Assembly (NCBI GenBank): GCA_034359265.1
Contig: CP136891.1
Coordinates: forward strand, 85,950,001-86,014,000
From: Canna indica
Lineage: Eukaryota > Streptophyta > Magnoliopsida > Zingiberales > Cannaceae
Reading direction: 5' to 3'
DNA: 64,000 nucleotides
The notes under the pieces were generated by a model. That model saw only the letters and a program-made list of their open reading frames with translations. It was not told the origin of the DNA and searched no databases. This document shows positions 11,919 through 23,770 of the stretch, piece by piece (position 1 is the first letter of the stretch; each line of letters begins with the position of its first letter). The translations under genes were made by a program, and so were the position numbers.

Positions 11919-13763
11919 TTAGGCCTGTGACGCCAGGTCCGTCGAGTTGATAAATGTGCCGTGGAAACCGTAGGGCACGCGCGACGGCAGCTTCACTGAG
12001 GCCTCCACCCTCATGTCGGCGACGTTGACGATCACCAACTCCGACTCCGAGGTTTTCTCATTGTGCACGAAGGAGAGCACGTAGCCGTTGTCCTCCCTCG
12101 GAGAGTTCGCGTCCCTCGGCACGAAGTATGGCTCGCCCCCATAGCAGCGGTCCCCGAAGATGAACTTCTGGATTTCTCCGGTGCAGAGGTCGACCTTGGC
12201 GAACCCGGACACCTTCGGCCATGGCTCGGCGATGGCCAGGTAGGCGTACCGGGTCTTCCTCCCCAGCATGTTCCGGTTCACCATTCCGGCCTCGAGATTC
12301 AACTGGTCCCCCGGCGACAGAATGGGGCGGCGCGTCGACTTGCCGGTCTTCAGGTCGAGCCGGATTTCCGAGAGGACGCTCTTGAGGTTCTCTTCGCATT
12401 CATTGAACACGGAGTCCGGCGGCGTCATGCAGGAGCCTATCACCACCACCTCGCCGGTGGCGGGCTCTTCCCACGCGTTCCATAGGTGGAAGCAGAAGCA
12501 ATCGGGGACGTCAACCCACCGCATCTCCGAGGCGTCTGCTGCGTACTTGGGCAGGACGCCGAAGCGGGCGGTCTTCCCCTGGTCGTATATCACCGGGGAG
12601 CCACCGTGGATCATCTCCTGCAACTTGAATACCACCTGTTGGTCCGGCACCACCACGTAATTCTCGGTGATGGCGAAGTCGTGCATCATGGTGGGCTGGT
12701 CGAGTGGGATTTCCACGTCGGGGGATTTCTTGCCGTCCGGCGAGAAGTAGAAGTACTTGAGGTAAGGCTTCTGGATGACGTCGTAGCTGAGCGCGAAGAG
12801 CTCGCGAGAGACAGGATCCAGCTTCGGGTGCGCAATCATGGAGGAGCGGAGCTGGCCCTGGAAGTCGAACCGCTCGACGGTCTCGAGATCACCGGAGGGA
12901 GTGATGCGGACGTGGTACGGGATGTCGTCCTCCGACATGGCAAGAAGGCGATCATTGAAGTAGATGAGGCCGGCGTTGGCGACGCCAATCCCGTGGCTGC
13001 CGTCGACGAGGCCAAAAAGGCCCCGCGCGTAGAAGAGCATCAGGCGGGCTATGCCGGAGTGTCCGTGCAGCTCGCCAATTGCCTTCGGAAAGACGGGCTT
13101 CCCGATGGCACGCTCCTGCCGGAGGCGCTCCGTCTCGGTGTAGCGGCAGGCATAGGCGGCGGTGCCGTTGCGGAGGTGCACGGCGTGCACCATGCCGTCG
13201 CCATCGAAGAAGTGGTGCCCGGCGACGGGCTCAAAGAGGGGATTGGCGCCGTTGCGGACATACACCCCGTTGATGAAAGGCGGGACGCGGCCTTCCACGG
13301 GGAGGTTGTGGCAAGGCGCCTGCTCGTCGACGGGGGCGAAATTGCCCGCAATCTGGACCGCAGGATCCGCTGTCTTGGGCAGGGGGCGCGAGCGCTCGAG
13401 CACGTTCGATACGAAAGCCTCCTCGATTCTGTCCAGGGCGGCCGCCGCCATCTGCTGGAACACGTTCCATTTCGGCTTCGTGGTACGGCGATCGCTGGTT
13501 CGCGTCAATTGGCGAGGCTTGCTCACCGGTTTGGGGATAATAGTGGTCGTCTCCTTCTGGAACGGTGCCGGGTAGAAGGCCGGGCTGGCGGTGGTCAAAT
13601 CCAGAAGAGAATTGGAAGAGGCGGAACAGTGCACTGTGCTGGTGGTGGTGGGGGACGCCTTCCTCGTTAGCAACTTGACTGATTTAGCTCCTAGCAGTGA
13701 GTTAAACCGGTGGGAATCGGATGCAGGTTGCAGAGCAGTCGAGCAACTCAGAGCAGAAGCCAT
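11919..13763 (-). CDS. NCED: 9-cis-epoxycarotenoid dioxygenase, plastid
   Basis: Intronless, 614 residues, the usual NCED length and structure. NCEDs cleave 9-cis-violaxanthin or 9'-cis-neoxanthin to xanthoxin, the rate-limiting step of abscisic acid synthesis, in the chloroplast. Residues 1-60 are rich in S, T, A and basic residues and look like a transit peptide. An amphipathic stretch follows ([20 protein letters not shown], 105-124), which in this family attaches to thylakoid membrane. The four iron-binding histidines are present: H312 (MIAHPKLDP), H361 (MMHDFAIT), H426 ([10 protein letters not shown]) and H601 (YGFHGTF). Their spacing is close to maize VP14. [14 protein letters not shown] and [12 protein letters not shown] blocks are intact. 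The ATG at 13761-13763 follows a TATA box at a normal distance. High GC, unlike the flanks. Which NCED paralogue it is cannot be decided here. Confidence 0.97.
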   Translation of the reverse strand: MASALSCSTALQPASDSHRFNSLLGAKSVKLLTRKASPTTTSTVHCSASSNSLLDLTTASPAFYPAPFQKETTTIIPKPVSKPRQLTRTSDRRTTKPKWNVFQQMAAAALDRIEEAFVSNVLERSRPLPKTADPAVQIAGNFAPVDEQAPCHNLPVEGRVPPFINGVYVRNGANPLFEPVAGHHFFDGDGMVHAVHLRNGTAAYACRYTETERLRQERAIGKPVFPKAIGELHGHSGIARLMLFYARGLFGLVDGSHGIGVANAGLIYFNDRLLAMSEDDIPYHVRITPSGDLETVERFDFQGQLRSSMIAHPKLDPVSRELFALSYDVIQKPYLKYFYFSPDGKKSPDVEIPLDQPTMMHDFAITENYVVVPDQQVVFKLQEMIHGGSPVIYDQGKTARFGVLPKYAADASEMRWVDVPDCFCFHLWNAWEEPATGEVVVIGSCMTPPDSVFNECEENLKSVLSEIRLDLKTGKSTRRPILSPGDQLNLEAGMVNRNMLGRKTRYAYLAIAEPWPKVSGFAKVDLCTGEIQKFIFGDRCYGGEPYFVPRDANSPREDNGYVLSFVHNEKTSESELVIVNVADMRVEASVKLPSRVPYGFHGTFINSTDLASQA

Positions 13764-13921
13764 ACTGTTGCTGTATGGAACTCAGGGAGGAGATAATTAA
13801 TTGGATTCAGGAAGGTGCTACTCCTCCTATGGGGGAGTGTCGAGAGGGGTTGTATGTTTGATTCGAAATGTAATGAGTTGGGAGTTGAGACTTGGCGAGG
13901 TGAATGGGAGCAGAGGAGGTT

Positions 13922-13931
13922 GTATTTATAG
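13922..13931 (-). promoter_or_regulatory. TATA box of NCED
   Basis: CTATAAATAC on the minus strand, about 160 bases before the ATG. This would give a 5' leader of about 130 bases. Confidence 0.7.
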
Positions 13932-13996
13932 AGTTTGGGAAGAAGGGAAGGTGCTTCAGTGAATGGAGCTCCCACCTCGACACCTTGTAAAAGCCC

Positions 13997-14002
13997 CACG
14001 TG
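13997..14002 (-). promoter_or_regulatory. G-box / ABRE-like site of NCED
   Basis: CACGTG within CCCACGTGG, about 65 bases upstream of the TATA box. Such sites bind bZIP or bHLH factors. A role in ABA or drought induction is inferred. Confidence 0.5.
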
Positions 14003-14105
14003 GTCTATAGTAAAATACCAAATGCTCTTCATCCATTTCATGGTAGTTCTTGTTGTTGGTTTCCTCCTCCATCGCGAGCTGCATCGTAACACTGCACAAC
14101 CCCAG

Positions 14106-14111
14106 CACGTG
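14106..14111 (-). promoter_or_regulatory. Second G-box / ABRE-like site of NCED
   Basis: CACGTG within GCACGTGG, about 175 bases upstream of the TATA box. It pairs with the site at 13997-14002, and ABRE-type elements often act in pairs. Confidence 0.45.
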
Positions 14112-14159
14112 GTATCCTTCGGTTGGTCTTCTCCCAAAGCAAGCGGACCACCTTTTTAA

Positions 14160-15125
14160 GTCGAAGAGAGAGAGGCCATATGCTCGGCCGGTTGTGGGCT
14201 CAGGTGTGTTTCTCTGTTGAACTGGTCCCTCTTCTTATTATTCGATTCCGAGTGTGGCCTGACTTCTATCTCTTTGACATCCCACATGCTCTTCCACGCT
14301 GCACGTAGATTCATGGAGCATCGTTCAACTGTCGAAATTATTTGCAGAATAAGATTTATTTTTTCTCCTCTCAGCATTAAATTCAATAGGTATGTGTTCG
14401 GTGATGATGATTAACAGCAGGATCAAAGGATGTGACTCTCGTGCATTAGTTTTCACTCCTTTTTTTCTACTGAAGCCACGTGTTAATTCACGTCGCCATC
14501 TTAGGACGTAGGAGAATTTGTGTTGCTAGTGTGTATTGGATTGAGCTGTGGTGCTTTTTCATCTCCCTGTAGGCTGCTGTCATCGAGTCAAGAACACCGT
14601 CCACGCATTTGAAAACCTTTGTTTCAACGCGGTGATGTATATTTGCTTCCAGTGACGATCTAACATCTAACTTGCCTTTCGCTTTCTCTGGTTCATAAAG
14701 AAGAGTTGTCTCAGTTCAGTGTCTCCTTTAGATGATTAATCTTTTTCTTCTCCCCTTCATCTGTATTAGATTGCAAAACATGATCTTATCGTCAGTTACG
14801 TTGCCCAAATGGGTAAGAAGAACTAGGTCATCAAACTCCTCTAATCTTAGAACTTTGATTGATTTTGATACCTGGAGAAGTTGCAGGTTTAAAATACTCT
14901 TGGATTAGGTTTGAGAAGAGGAGCCATGACATGCTTGCCAACTTTTTGATTCATAGAGGACACCTAAGTAGTAAACGTGGATCGCCCACATTGGTCTGAC
15001 TACGTTCGTTGGTTTCTTTACTAAATCTTGCGTAGGGAGTGATTTGGTTTGGTCTAGTGCTCTTTTTCGTTAGTGATTTTGCCGTGTCTGCCACGCATAT
15101 ACATTATTATTATTATCATTATTTT
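14160..15125. other. Intergenic, no gene seen
   Basis: Distal upstream region of NCED. No open frame with a family signature. An ATT-rich microsatellite occurs at about 15103-15116. Confidence 0.5.
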
Positions 15126-15720
15126 TGAAAAAAAACATTTGTATTAATTCACAATAAGAATTGAATATAAAGAGGGGAGGAGCAGAATAAAAACAAAAAC
15201 AAAATGACCGAAAAAATTAAATAGGATAAACTACAGGCTTAGACAACTATAGGATTTTATAAGCACGAGAGAAGCAAAACAACGAGCTAATGAACTCAGG
15301 AACTTCCATCCTAGTATTCTGGAAGCATTTTCGGTTTCTTTCTCCCCAAATGTACCAGCTCAAGGTCAAAAGAATCTTGAACCTTCATAAGTTAAGGTTG
15401 CTTGGGTGATCCTAGAGATTGATGATCGGCGGCCACGGAATGAAGAAGAAAGGAATTTTTAGCAATAGGAGCCATTGTGCGCAGGAATCCAGAGAAAAAT
15501 TGCACTGACTAAAGAGATGAGCATGAGACTCGGTCTGGGAAAGGCATAGAGCACAAGAGGTGTCAATGGCCATGCCCCAACCAGCCAACTTGTCTCTAGT
15601 TAGTAGGCGTTGCCGAGTCCATATCCATCCGAAGATAGAGACCTTAGGAGATAAAGAGGGTTGCCATACCCAACAATGAGAGGGGTCCTCCACGCCTGGG
15701 AAGGTGAGAATTCAGTAAAG
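15126..15720 (-). mobile_element. LINE 3' fragment with zf-RVT domain
   Basis: The minus strand at 15412-15700 reads HCWVWQPSLSPKVSIFGWIW, RQRLLTRDKLAGWGM and CALCLSQTESHAHLFSQCNF, the zf-RVT module of plant LINE ORF2. Below it is a 3' segment ending near 15126. ATTATTATT words flank both sides (about 15103 and 15724) and may be a target duplication, but they are simple sequence and so weak evidence. 5' truncated and non-functional. Confidence 0.8.
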
Positions 15721-15736
15721 AGATATTATTATTATT

Positions 15737-17026
15737 CCAGTGATCCATTCTGAGGCCAAGACATCAATCTAGTATCAACTTATCATCGTTGTGTTAGGTC
15801 ACAGCTTCAATTTAGATTTGCTACATCGCATGATTTGACCTGGTCATGAAAAGAATCAGAGGAGTAGAGTCGTTGGGATGTCTTAGAATGTAGGACCAGA
15901 ATTGATCCTTAATTGGCTTGGTGGTAGAAGCTCAATCTTCTTCCAAGTCTTCCAGTAAAGCGGCACCGCCCACTCAGTCTCCGAGTCACCAAGTCTTGAT
16001 CAAAATCTCCCCTACCAGATTTAAACATGCCTTTCCGCGTTTTCCCCCGGCCCTGGTCTTCTTAAAGGGAGAAATAAAGGGTTATGCAATAAACTAAGCA
16101 AAAGGGATATCAACATCCAATCATTGGCTACCAGGCATATCTTTCTCCTACCTTATTTCTTTGAAATCCTATTCAACAAATCTAAAATTATTGTTGTTAA
16201 ATTAATGTGAACCAGTAATTACTGTATCTTAAATTAAGTACCGTTGGATCATGAATCAGTCCACGTGCTATCTCACTCCACGATACACTTGTTGGTTCTT
16301 CTCCATTATTTCCCATTTGGCTACACATTTAGGTAGGGTTAGAATTTAATGTTGTTTAGCTTCGCCCTTTTGTGCACTTGCCATTTTTCTATTGGTTCAG
16401 ACCTTAAAAATTTCCCTTTTTTTTGCCCCTCAAAGTGAAGTCCACATGGCTTCTTAATTCTTCTTTTTAAGTGCAGCCCATATTCCTTTTTGGTTAAATC
16501 TGCCAAATATCAACTTGCAGCACAGTGATTTATGACGCGCAGTCTAATGTCATGACTCCAATTAAATGATGGACTATCTTGGTTGCTAGCTTCTATGCTA
16601 AACTTCATCCTTCAGCATCAATTGACGGCATGCAGTGGATGAACGATGAACTCTACTACTGTGTTATGTCAATTGCAGACACTTTAAATTGACCCAATTA
16701 GGCGTGATGGGAATGTTTTACCTAACATGACTATGTTACTTCGTTCACATTCTTACTTGAATGAAACTTACGACCCAATAGTAGTGATTCTGTACATGGA
16801 TGGTTGTCTTCTGCATGCATGGTAGTGGCCATGTCCTTTTCTCCGTAATTTACAGAGAGGGACTTGTTTAGGCGTGACCTCCTCCCATGTCTAATTCCAT
16901 GGGCGGCGGGCACCGAGCTTGTCTGAATCTGGTTAGCCTTCGCCATTCGGGACGAGGTCGGGTCGTCAATGGAGTTGAGGCGGCGTTGAGCCCACATTAT
17001 GGGGCAGCAATAATATGTGGGCTTGC

Positions 17027-17028
<2 letters not shown>
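15737..17028. other. Intergenic, no gene seen
   Basis: AT-rich up to about 16850, then more GC-rich toward the poly-G tract. No coding signature on either strand. Confidence 0.5.

Positions 17029-17060
<32 letters not shown>
17029..17060 (+). repeat. Pure 32-G homopolymer
   Basis: Thirty-two uninterrupted G, preceded by GCTTGCCC and followed by TGGGCCACGG. It reads as poly-Gly or poly-Pro in chance frames but no gene is evident. The exact length may be an assembly estimate. Confidence 0.85.
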
Positions 17061-17061
<1 letters not shown>

Positions 17062-18491
17062 GGGCCACGGCATGTCAACCATCTCCTCGGTTTAGGTCCC
17101 CGGCGGACGGACGCGCCATGGTCGTCTGCCGGCCGTCCTGCCAGTGGCCGATCAGGGCAAGCGGGACATGATGGCTCAGCACATGGGTCCTGGCCATGCC
17201 ATTAACTTAATGGAGGCGAAGCTTGTGATCTTGACCCCGGTGATGCCCCCACAGTTAGGTAGTTGTAGCAGGATCCTGGCGTGCAATGGGTCTCATCTAG
17301 GGGAGGCCCTTCCTTGCTCAAATCATGTTAGTTAGTTCAGTTTCCGACCATCAACCGTAAACCGCCGTGGGCCGCCATTATTAATCAACTGTCTGTTGAC
17401 TGATTAATAATAGTGCAAGAACTAGTATAATTTTGTATTTTAATCGCCGGCCATGTGTTGCGAATGTCAGGACCTCAGGTGACCTCGCTCGTCGTCGTCG
17501 GCGGTCGACTGATCAAGCTGCACATGGAAGCACATGGAAGCGGATCGGTATTAGTATATGTTTCAGTATCTATTATTCAATTAAACCCTTAATTAGCCTA
17601 CTATATATCTTATTAGATTTATTACCGCCAAATCTTTCCTTCGTATATATTTATGTGCATGAATCATTGAACCACAGGGAGTACATATGATTAATTCAGT
17701 TCATGTTCCTCCGAGAACATGAACTGCCCCCCCCTCCAGTGCCAGTGGCAATATTTGTATGATGGGGAAACTGGCACATCATGTGGTGACCTTCCCCTGA
17801 GCCCCCCACTGCACGCCAATGACTGTTGCCCGGCCAGTGCCCTTCAATGCTTCAAGGACGACGGTGTCGCGTCAATCGGCTTATGTACATGACCCTCCAA
17901 AGTAAAGGACGATTCCTTATCACCAGAAAAAACTACCAACTGCAATTGCACGTCCACCAATCGATCACATGTTATTTGTTTTTTTCATTTCGCTAATATA
18001 AAAGTACAGTGAGCTCAGAATCCCCAGAGGAAGGACAACAGTTAAATAGATAGATATATATCTCCTTGTTGGCCTTGTGCTCGTCATGTAGAAAGACAAA
18101 ATAGCAGGCAAGTTGGACACTGAGATCCTTTAGATTAATTTGCCATTCCTGTAAACAAATAGGGTTCCGGTGCTTAAGGAGAGCACCCGAGGTAGTTAAG
18201 TTGCTTAAGACTGGGCTGGTCCAAGGGTAAGATCGATGTATGATGCCAATCATTGACTCCAGGATTAATTAATTGCAAACATGGGAGGTTAGGCTCGCTT
18301 GTCGATGTGGGTGGCTCCGGTAAACATGCGAGGGCAGCCCCGGCCACGAGCATTGCACATTAGGAGTCACATGGATGGCTGAGGACAAAACAATGGGTGA
18401 AGGAGGCCGGGAGAGGCATGGTCATTAATGATTAACTTCTATAATACATTTATTATCTGCAGCAAAGTTAAAGAGGTTTTCTTGTGGAAGC
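17061..18491. other. Intergenic with two inverted repeats
   Basis: No gene. Contains an 11-bp inverted repeat around 17377-17411 (ATTATTAATCA / TGATTAATAAT) and a 12-bp hairpin at 17697-17726. Short (TATA) runs occur near 18050. Confidence 0.5.
17697..17726. repeat. Perfect 12-bp stem hairpin followed by a C-run
   Basis: CAGTTCATGTTC, loop CTCCGA, then GAACATGAACTG. The stem is perfect and a C8 run follows almost directly. No coding or RNA family context. Confidence 0.7.
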
Positions 18492-18500
18492 AGAACAGTG

Positions 18501-19323
18501 TGGAATTTAGCGTGGAGAGGAACGGTCGACCGGAATGAGGTTGGAAGGTTGATTGACATCGCAAATAGAGGCATTAGAGGAAATGAGGAGGACAACCATG
18601 TTTGGAGATGGCATGCTTCCGGTATTTTCACCACTGTTCCTATGTATAGGCATCTTGTGGAGCACGGTGTGACTGATCTTCGGGCATCTAAGATTTGAAG
18701 AGGTAGGGGGCCTCTGAAAATGAAATTCGTCCTCTGACTTGCGGTTAGAATGAGACTACAAACTAAGGATAGAATAATCAAGCATGGTAACACACAAATT
18801 GACCTGCTCTCTGTAAAGAGGTAAACGAATCGGCGGCGCACCTTTTTTCGGAATGCCATTCGACAATGACGGGATGGGCTTCCTTCGTAAGGACAATTGG
18901 GAGGACTCTCTTCCCGATTATCATGACTTCGGAAATCGAAGAAGGTAGGCGGAAGAAGGAGCGATTAACGATCTCTATGATCTGGTGCTCGAGTGTTTGG
19001 ACTAAGAAACTTCTCGATTTTCAAGGACGCGCCTACAGAATGCTAAAAAATTATCCAAATGAGCCTATCTTTTTGGGAACGCCTCAAGGCTGCTTAACGG
19101 AAATAGGCTTACAGTGTGGTGCTCGCTAGCGAGCGTGTCTTACTTTCTTTTTCTTAATCTCTTCTAGCTTGCTTATTAGCATTTTTTTTAAAAGCTTGTT
19201 CAATTTATCCGTTGTTTCGGCCCTTGACTGGACAATGTAACTTCTTGTACATTTCAACTCCTCGATGAAATGCATCGTGTGGCAATAGTCTCACTATCTT
19301 TCAAAAAAAGAAAAAAGAAAAAA
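18501..19323 (+). mobile_element. Decayed LINE fragment with likely short target duplication
   Basis: The + strand at 18498-18700 carries the LINE linker and the block W.WHASGIFTTVPMYRHLVE. It then continues in other frames through a zf-RVT-like part (LQTKDRIIKHG; AAHLFSECHSTMTGW) to about 19120. The 3' end is TTTCAAAAAAAGAAAAAAG at about 19300-19320. AGAACAGTG flanks both sides (18492-18500 and 19324-19332). Several stops and frameshifts. From its divergence it is a different subfamily from the copy at 8.9-10.5 kb. Confidence 0.7.
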
Positions 19324-19332
19324 AGAACAGTG

Positions 19333-20078
19333 GTGGACTATTAATTATCTAGAAGAAATTAAAGGTTTCTGGATGGAGGTGTTAACTGGGGGTGCGTATA
19401 TATATAAAAATAGATGCATCTACTGCATGAGAATTGTGCATGCTGCTCCTCATCATTGGATGATTTACTACAATTCTAGAAACATTTCTTGTGGTCCATC
19501 CAAGTCAACAATGCATTTGACTATTTCCTCATGTTTTGCCTCAGATTCATGCACTTGATCAACTAATTGAACTCCGGAAGGACAATAAATGAAGACAGTG
19601 GTGAGAGAAACGTGTCCGGCTCAACCACTGCTCCGGAGTGTGGCCCGAGAGACCGGTCATATAATAATTGATGTCCCAGTAGAATGGATATAGGACTAAT
19701 TTAGCTTATGACCCAATGTGCTACCTAATTACACTAGCAAACCTTCCTCTTCTTCGTATATTTGACTGGAGATTAATGTTGAGTTGGCATACAAGCGATG
19801 GCATCATCACAGACGTCATCTTCATGGTCACGAGTCAATGAGTAGATGTGGCAATGGAGAGAGGTCATGCATCCTTTTAGAAAAGAGAAGCAATGACCGT
19901 TGATTCGTTGAAGGGGTCCAATCCTTGTCGTCGACGTTCATTTGTGGGCTGCGGGCCCCTTTTTGACGGTGGATCACCAAAAAGACAAGGGCATGTGCAT
20001 GGGTCGATCTGCCGTCACTAGTCTTCTTCTTGCCTATCATCTTCTTCCTCTAGTTGCTCTGCTCTTATATACGAGCTT
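19333..20078. other. Intergenic, no gene seen
   Basis: No family-like frame on either strand. This is the pre-insertion flank between two LINE copies. Confidence 0.5.
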
Positions 20079-20094
20079 GACTTACATGCTTTCC
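20079..20094. repeat. Target site duplication of LINE, left copy
   Basis: GACTTACATGCTTTCC, identical to 21100-21115. Confidence 0.85.
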
Positions 20095-21099
20095 GCTCCG
20101 TCCTTTAATCCGCTCCGTCCTTCAATGGATTAATATCATTCAAGCAACTTCAGGTACTCATGTGGGATGGTTTGATTCCTTAAACGGTCAATAGGCCTTC
20201 CCGATTTGGCGCAATATTTTAAAATTACAACAAGCAATTAAATGTGGCATCTCCTACTCTGTCGGAAATAGTGCAAGAATCAAATTATGGCTTGAACCTT
20301 GGTGTGGCAGTGAAAGTTTGGCAAACTTATTTTCACACCTCTTCAGATTTTTCTCTAATCCAAACATTTTCATTCAAGATGCTAGGACCTTGGATGAACA
20401 GGGGGATTTCGTTGGCTGGAACATTTCTTTCTCCACATATATGGATCCGGCACACATCTACGTCTTGGTTCAAAAGCTTGAGAATATTAAGTTCTCCATC
20501 GGTGAAGATATGATTTGTTGGAGGTGGACACTAGACAAGGTATTCTCTACTAAGTCCCTCTACCATATACTGAGTTTTCGTGGTTTGGATGACACTTTGC
20601 ATCACCTTCTTTGGCAAGACAAAATTCCTCCTAAAATTTCAATATTTGGGTGGATTTGGGTTCGCAAACATCTTCTAACACGCGATAGGTTGGCCCGATG
20701 GGGAATGAATGTTGACACTACTTGTCTACTTTGCAAGAACGAGGCTGAAACACACGATCACTTATTCAACAAATGTCAGTTCTCTCAAATGTCCTAGATG
20801 CACTACCTCAACCAATTGAATATCCCTGTCTTTGATTCATCCTGGAACCAAGGTGATGAGAGATGGAATCAACTCAACTCAGACAATCTGCTAAGGGCCC
20901 AAGTCCTCTTGGTTTGGTCGTGGTTCACTTGGGGTGAAAGGAACATGAGATATTTTGAGGGCTCTGAGAAAGAAATTTTGGATCTTACTTATTCAATATT
21001 GTCCTTTATTTGTTCTATCTTATTTTAAATTTCTATCTTATGTTTTCTCTCTCTCCTCCCATGTATTACAATGTTTTTATTCAAAAAAAGAAAAGAAAA
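20095..21099 (+). mobile_element. 5'-truncated L1-type LINE with 16-bp target duplication
   Basis: A 1.0-kb insertion between identical 16-bp repeats, ending in an A-rich tail (TTCAAAAAAAGAAAAGAAAA). It encodes the last part of ORF2: a linker (IFIQDARTLDEQGDFVGWNI), W.WTLDKVFSTKSLYHILSF, IPPKISIFGWIWVRKHLLTR, the zf-RVT cluster (CLLCKNEAETHDHLFNKC), then LVWSWFTWGERNMRYF. One stop lies at about 20796 and another near 20175. The exact target repeat suggests it is young, like the copy at 8868-10491. Confidence 0.88.
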
Positions 21100-21115
21100 G
21101 ACTTACATGCTTTCC
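21100..21115. repeat. Target site duplication of LINE, right copy
   Basis: GACTTACATGCTTTCC, identical to 20079-20094. Confidence 0.85.
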
Positions 21116-23370
21116 TTGTGCATATGTATATATCGCAAATTAATTTAAAGTTGCTCTGCTCTTCTATGTGCGGGTGCATGTAGAGTTGTACTATGCTATA
21201 CATATTACATATCCCTTGTTCAGCTTGCTGTATATATATTGAGTTTTTTTTTTTTGCAAGATCGAATATTCTTATTTACTTATAAAATTAAAGAGAATAG
21301 GCGATCTCGTGAGTATATTAATGTACCCGCGTGCATAATTAAGCTAGTTGCCACTATATTTATTGTAATATTTCATTTTAATCCTACGTCAAAATGAATT
21401 AAATATGATGTTGACTTATAAGATTAGATAGGTGTGCTATCATTAATTTCAACTTAAGCATTTTAATTTGGCCAATAGGTTGACCTATAAAATTGATAAA
21501 TAATTATCTCATCAAGTGGATCGTAACAAATAGTATTAAAGCATGACTTAGTCTTAAACATGGTGAGATAGCCTATATGAGAAAGAGTTATTTAGGAGCT
21601 GTGGTGAAACCATTACAAGGCTAGGCTTCACATGCTTTCGATTTGAGTGTGATTATAAGCTATGTGTTAGATTCGAGTTTGGTCTTGAGGAGAACATCAA
21701 GACATAAGTGGAGAAGATTGTAATATTTTAGTTTAGTCCCATATATAAGATGTCAGAGTTCTGGGACTGAGACCTTGTTCTTGGTCTAGAAGTACCTGGA
21801 TTTGGGTCTGCCACTTCCAATGTCTGGTAGTAGACCTCCTGCAATCCAAGTTGGAGCAAATCTTTAGTCTTCTTTCTGCCTATGTTGCTTGGGTGATGAG
21901 ATGTGGTGTTTAGAAGGAGAAGAGAAGAGAAGGAGACGAGTAGGAGGAGAAAGAGATGAGGAAGAAGAAAGAAAAAAATTCTTTATTGAGATTCAAAAGC
22001 CGTCTTGTTACAAAAGCTTTTCTCTATTTATATGCCTATTAAAAAATTCATCTGTAACTGCTTTCTATTACAATTAAAATGACTACTATACCCTTCTACT
22101 AGTTGTTACTCCTCATATCTCCTTCTAGATTCTTCCTCCACTTCCCATGCTCAAATCTCTGATACATTTTGATTTCAAATTCATTTAATAATGATTGGTC
22201 CATAACATAAGACTAATAGGTTGATCTACGAAGTTAATAGGTCGATTAACATTTATGCTATTGATGATCTTAATGATGACGTGAGATAATTTATTAACGT
22301 ATATTAATACTAAGAAAATTCAAACTTAGGATCTCCCGCTTTAATATCATATTAAATTTGATTGAATCGAACCTTCCCAAAAGTTAAGAGAGAGACCAGC
22401 CCAAGTATTTATATTCTTAACAGCTGCGAATTAATTAGATGAGGAAATATATCTCATGGCCGTTACACGCAGTGTCATGTCAATTATTTATTAGAGGTGG
22501 GAAAAGTTCTGTCTAGAGCTCACTGATGGAGATTGGAGATCAATCGGACAAGGTATGCATATATCAATTAATCCATCAATGTCTCTTTTCATCGATTAAT
22601 ATATATATGCAATTGTGTAGCTTTCATATAATTCCTAGCAAGTAGTAATATTTAAGGATGTTCTTCTTATATTGCCCTTGCTATTAAATTTTTCATCATT
22701 TATAATTATAAGATAATTGTTGATCCATGTAAAGTTGTTTAGGGAAAAAGTTGAATTATGATTGATTTGTGGGGAAATAAGTACTATAATTGATTAGTAG
22801 TATTTGATGAATTATTCAGTAAAATAACAATTAGATTATGGACAATGCTAATATGTCAGGCAGGGTCATGTACAGATGAGACACTTGCTTGTGCATGCTC
22901 CCTTAATACGAGTATATATATAATATGCGACCAGTTCTTTATTGGTTATATATAGCATCCTTAGCTAAATGTCCTTCTTAATTTGACTGGTCTACACAAC
23001 TTTTTTTAAGTCTTTTAATTTAGTGTCACAAAGTTATTGATGAAGCATGCATGCACTAGCTACTTTGTCAAAAAAATATAAGCAATCTTTAAAAGATTTG
23101 ATTGCATTCAGTCATCACCACTTACGTGGATGTACATTGCATTGCACGGCCAAAACGTCATTGCTAAAAATGTGTTAATATATATGCTAAAATTTATATT
23201 CAATAATGTACTTTTATCACGTTTGAAGTTTTTCTTTTTTTTAAATATTCTTGAGTTGGCCAGAGCCGAGGTAGCTCTATATATAGTTAAGTTGGGACCA
23301 ACTAGTAAAATGTCGTCAAACTCGTCATACTTGGTACGGCTTGTCGGCTTAAACATGTTGGGTGTAGGCA
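21116..23370. other. Intergenic, repeat debris, no gene
   Basis: AT-rich. Around 21540-21760 are sequences reminiscent of degenerate LTR ends (GTTTAGTCCCATATATAAG). A possible solo LTR is listed at 21890-22200. No open frame with family signature. Confidence 0.4.
21890..22200 (-). mobile_element. Possible solo LTR remnant
   Basis: On the minus strand, a TATA-like CATATAAATAGAGAAAAG is followed about 40 bases later by CAATAAAGAA, a polyadenylation-like signal. Promoter and poly(A) signal close together is LTR-like. No matching second LTR or terminal dinucleotides could be defined. Confidence 0.3.
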
Positions 23371-23770
23371 TAAGGTGGTAATGGGCCGAGTCTGCCCGTG
23401 GACGGCACAGGCCCGGCCCGACTCTGGGCCGTGCCTGACCCGACCTGAAGAATTTCAGGTCGGGCTGGGCATGGCCCGCATGTGCCCAAGGGGCAGGCTG
23501 AGCTCACCCCCCGAGCCTGCCCTATACCCGCAGGCTAGGCTTGGTGCCACTCAGGCCTAGCCTCGTCTGCACCTAGTATTCTGTGTTGGGCATGAGCATT
23601 ATGTACTTTACTCAATGATATTATATATATACATATAAAGATTTTTGGTGTGGTAGTTAGTTCGTCACAAATTAAGTTAAAAGTTGGTGGTTTGAGTCTC
23701 ATCGCCGGTCTTAATATATCTATTTTTGATATTTTAGGCTGGCCCGAGCCCAAAAGGGCGAGCTCATATT
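23371..23770. repeat. Word-repeat island A (GGCCCG-type)
   Basis: Starts with AAGGTGGTAATGGGCCGAG and is filled with GGCCCGGCCCG, GGGCCGTGCC, GACCCGACC, GGTCGGGCTGGGC and similar inverted words. A candidate right end, GTCTGCACCTAGT (about 23564-23576), is roughly the complement of the start. More of the same words (GGCTGGCCCGAGCCC) appear at 23732-23763 after an AT-rich, tRNA-like stretch, so the island may have been split by an insertion. Much more GC-rich than its surroundings. No coding function. Confidence 0.6.
23628..23735 (+). mobile_element. Possible tRNA-derived SINE inside island A
   Basis: GTGTGGTAGTTAGTTCG followed about 30 bases later by GTGGTTTGAGTCTC, resembling degenerate RNA polymerase III A and B boxes (B-box consensus GGTTCGANTCC). 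It ends in a T-rich tail (CTATTTTTGATATTTT). Too short and diverged to assign a family. Confidence 0.3.

Noticed and set aside
12486..13670. A 394-codon open frame antisense to NCED
   Set aside because: It lies wholly inside the GC-rich NCED coding region. Its composition is what the complement of that protein would give, and no family motif is present.
15724..15736. Target duplication of the LINE at 15.1 kb
   Set aside because: The ATTATTATT words on both sides are simple sequence, so the match is not significant on its own.
17017..17205. Gly-rich protein over the poly-G tract
   Set aside because: The glycine run is just the homopolymer; the rest has no signature, and the opposite strand gives an equal poly-Pro frame.
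23660..23710. A tRNA gene
   Set aside because: A- and B-box-like words exist but no cloverleaf or acceptor stem forms. Kept only as a possible SINE.
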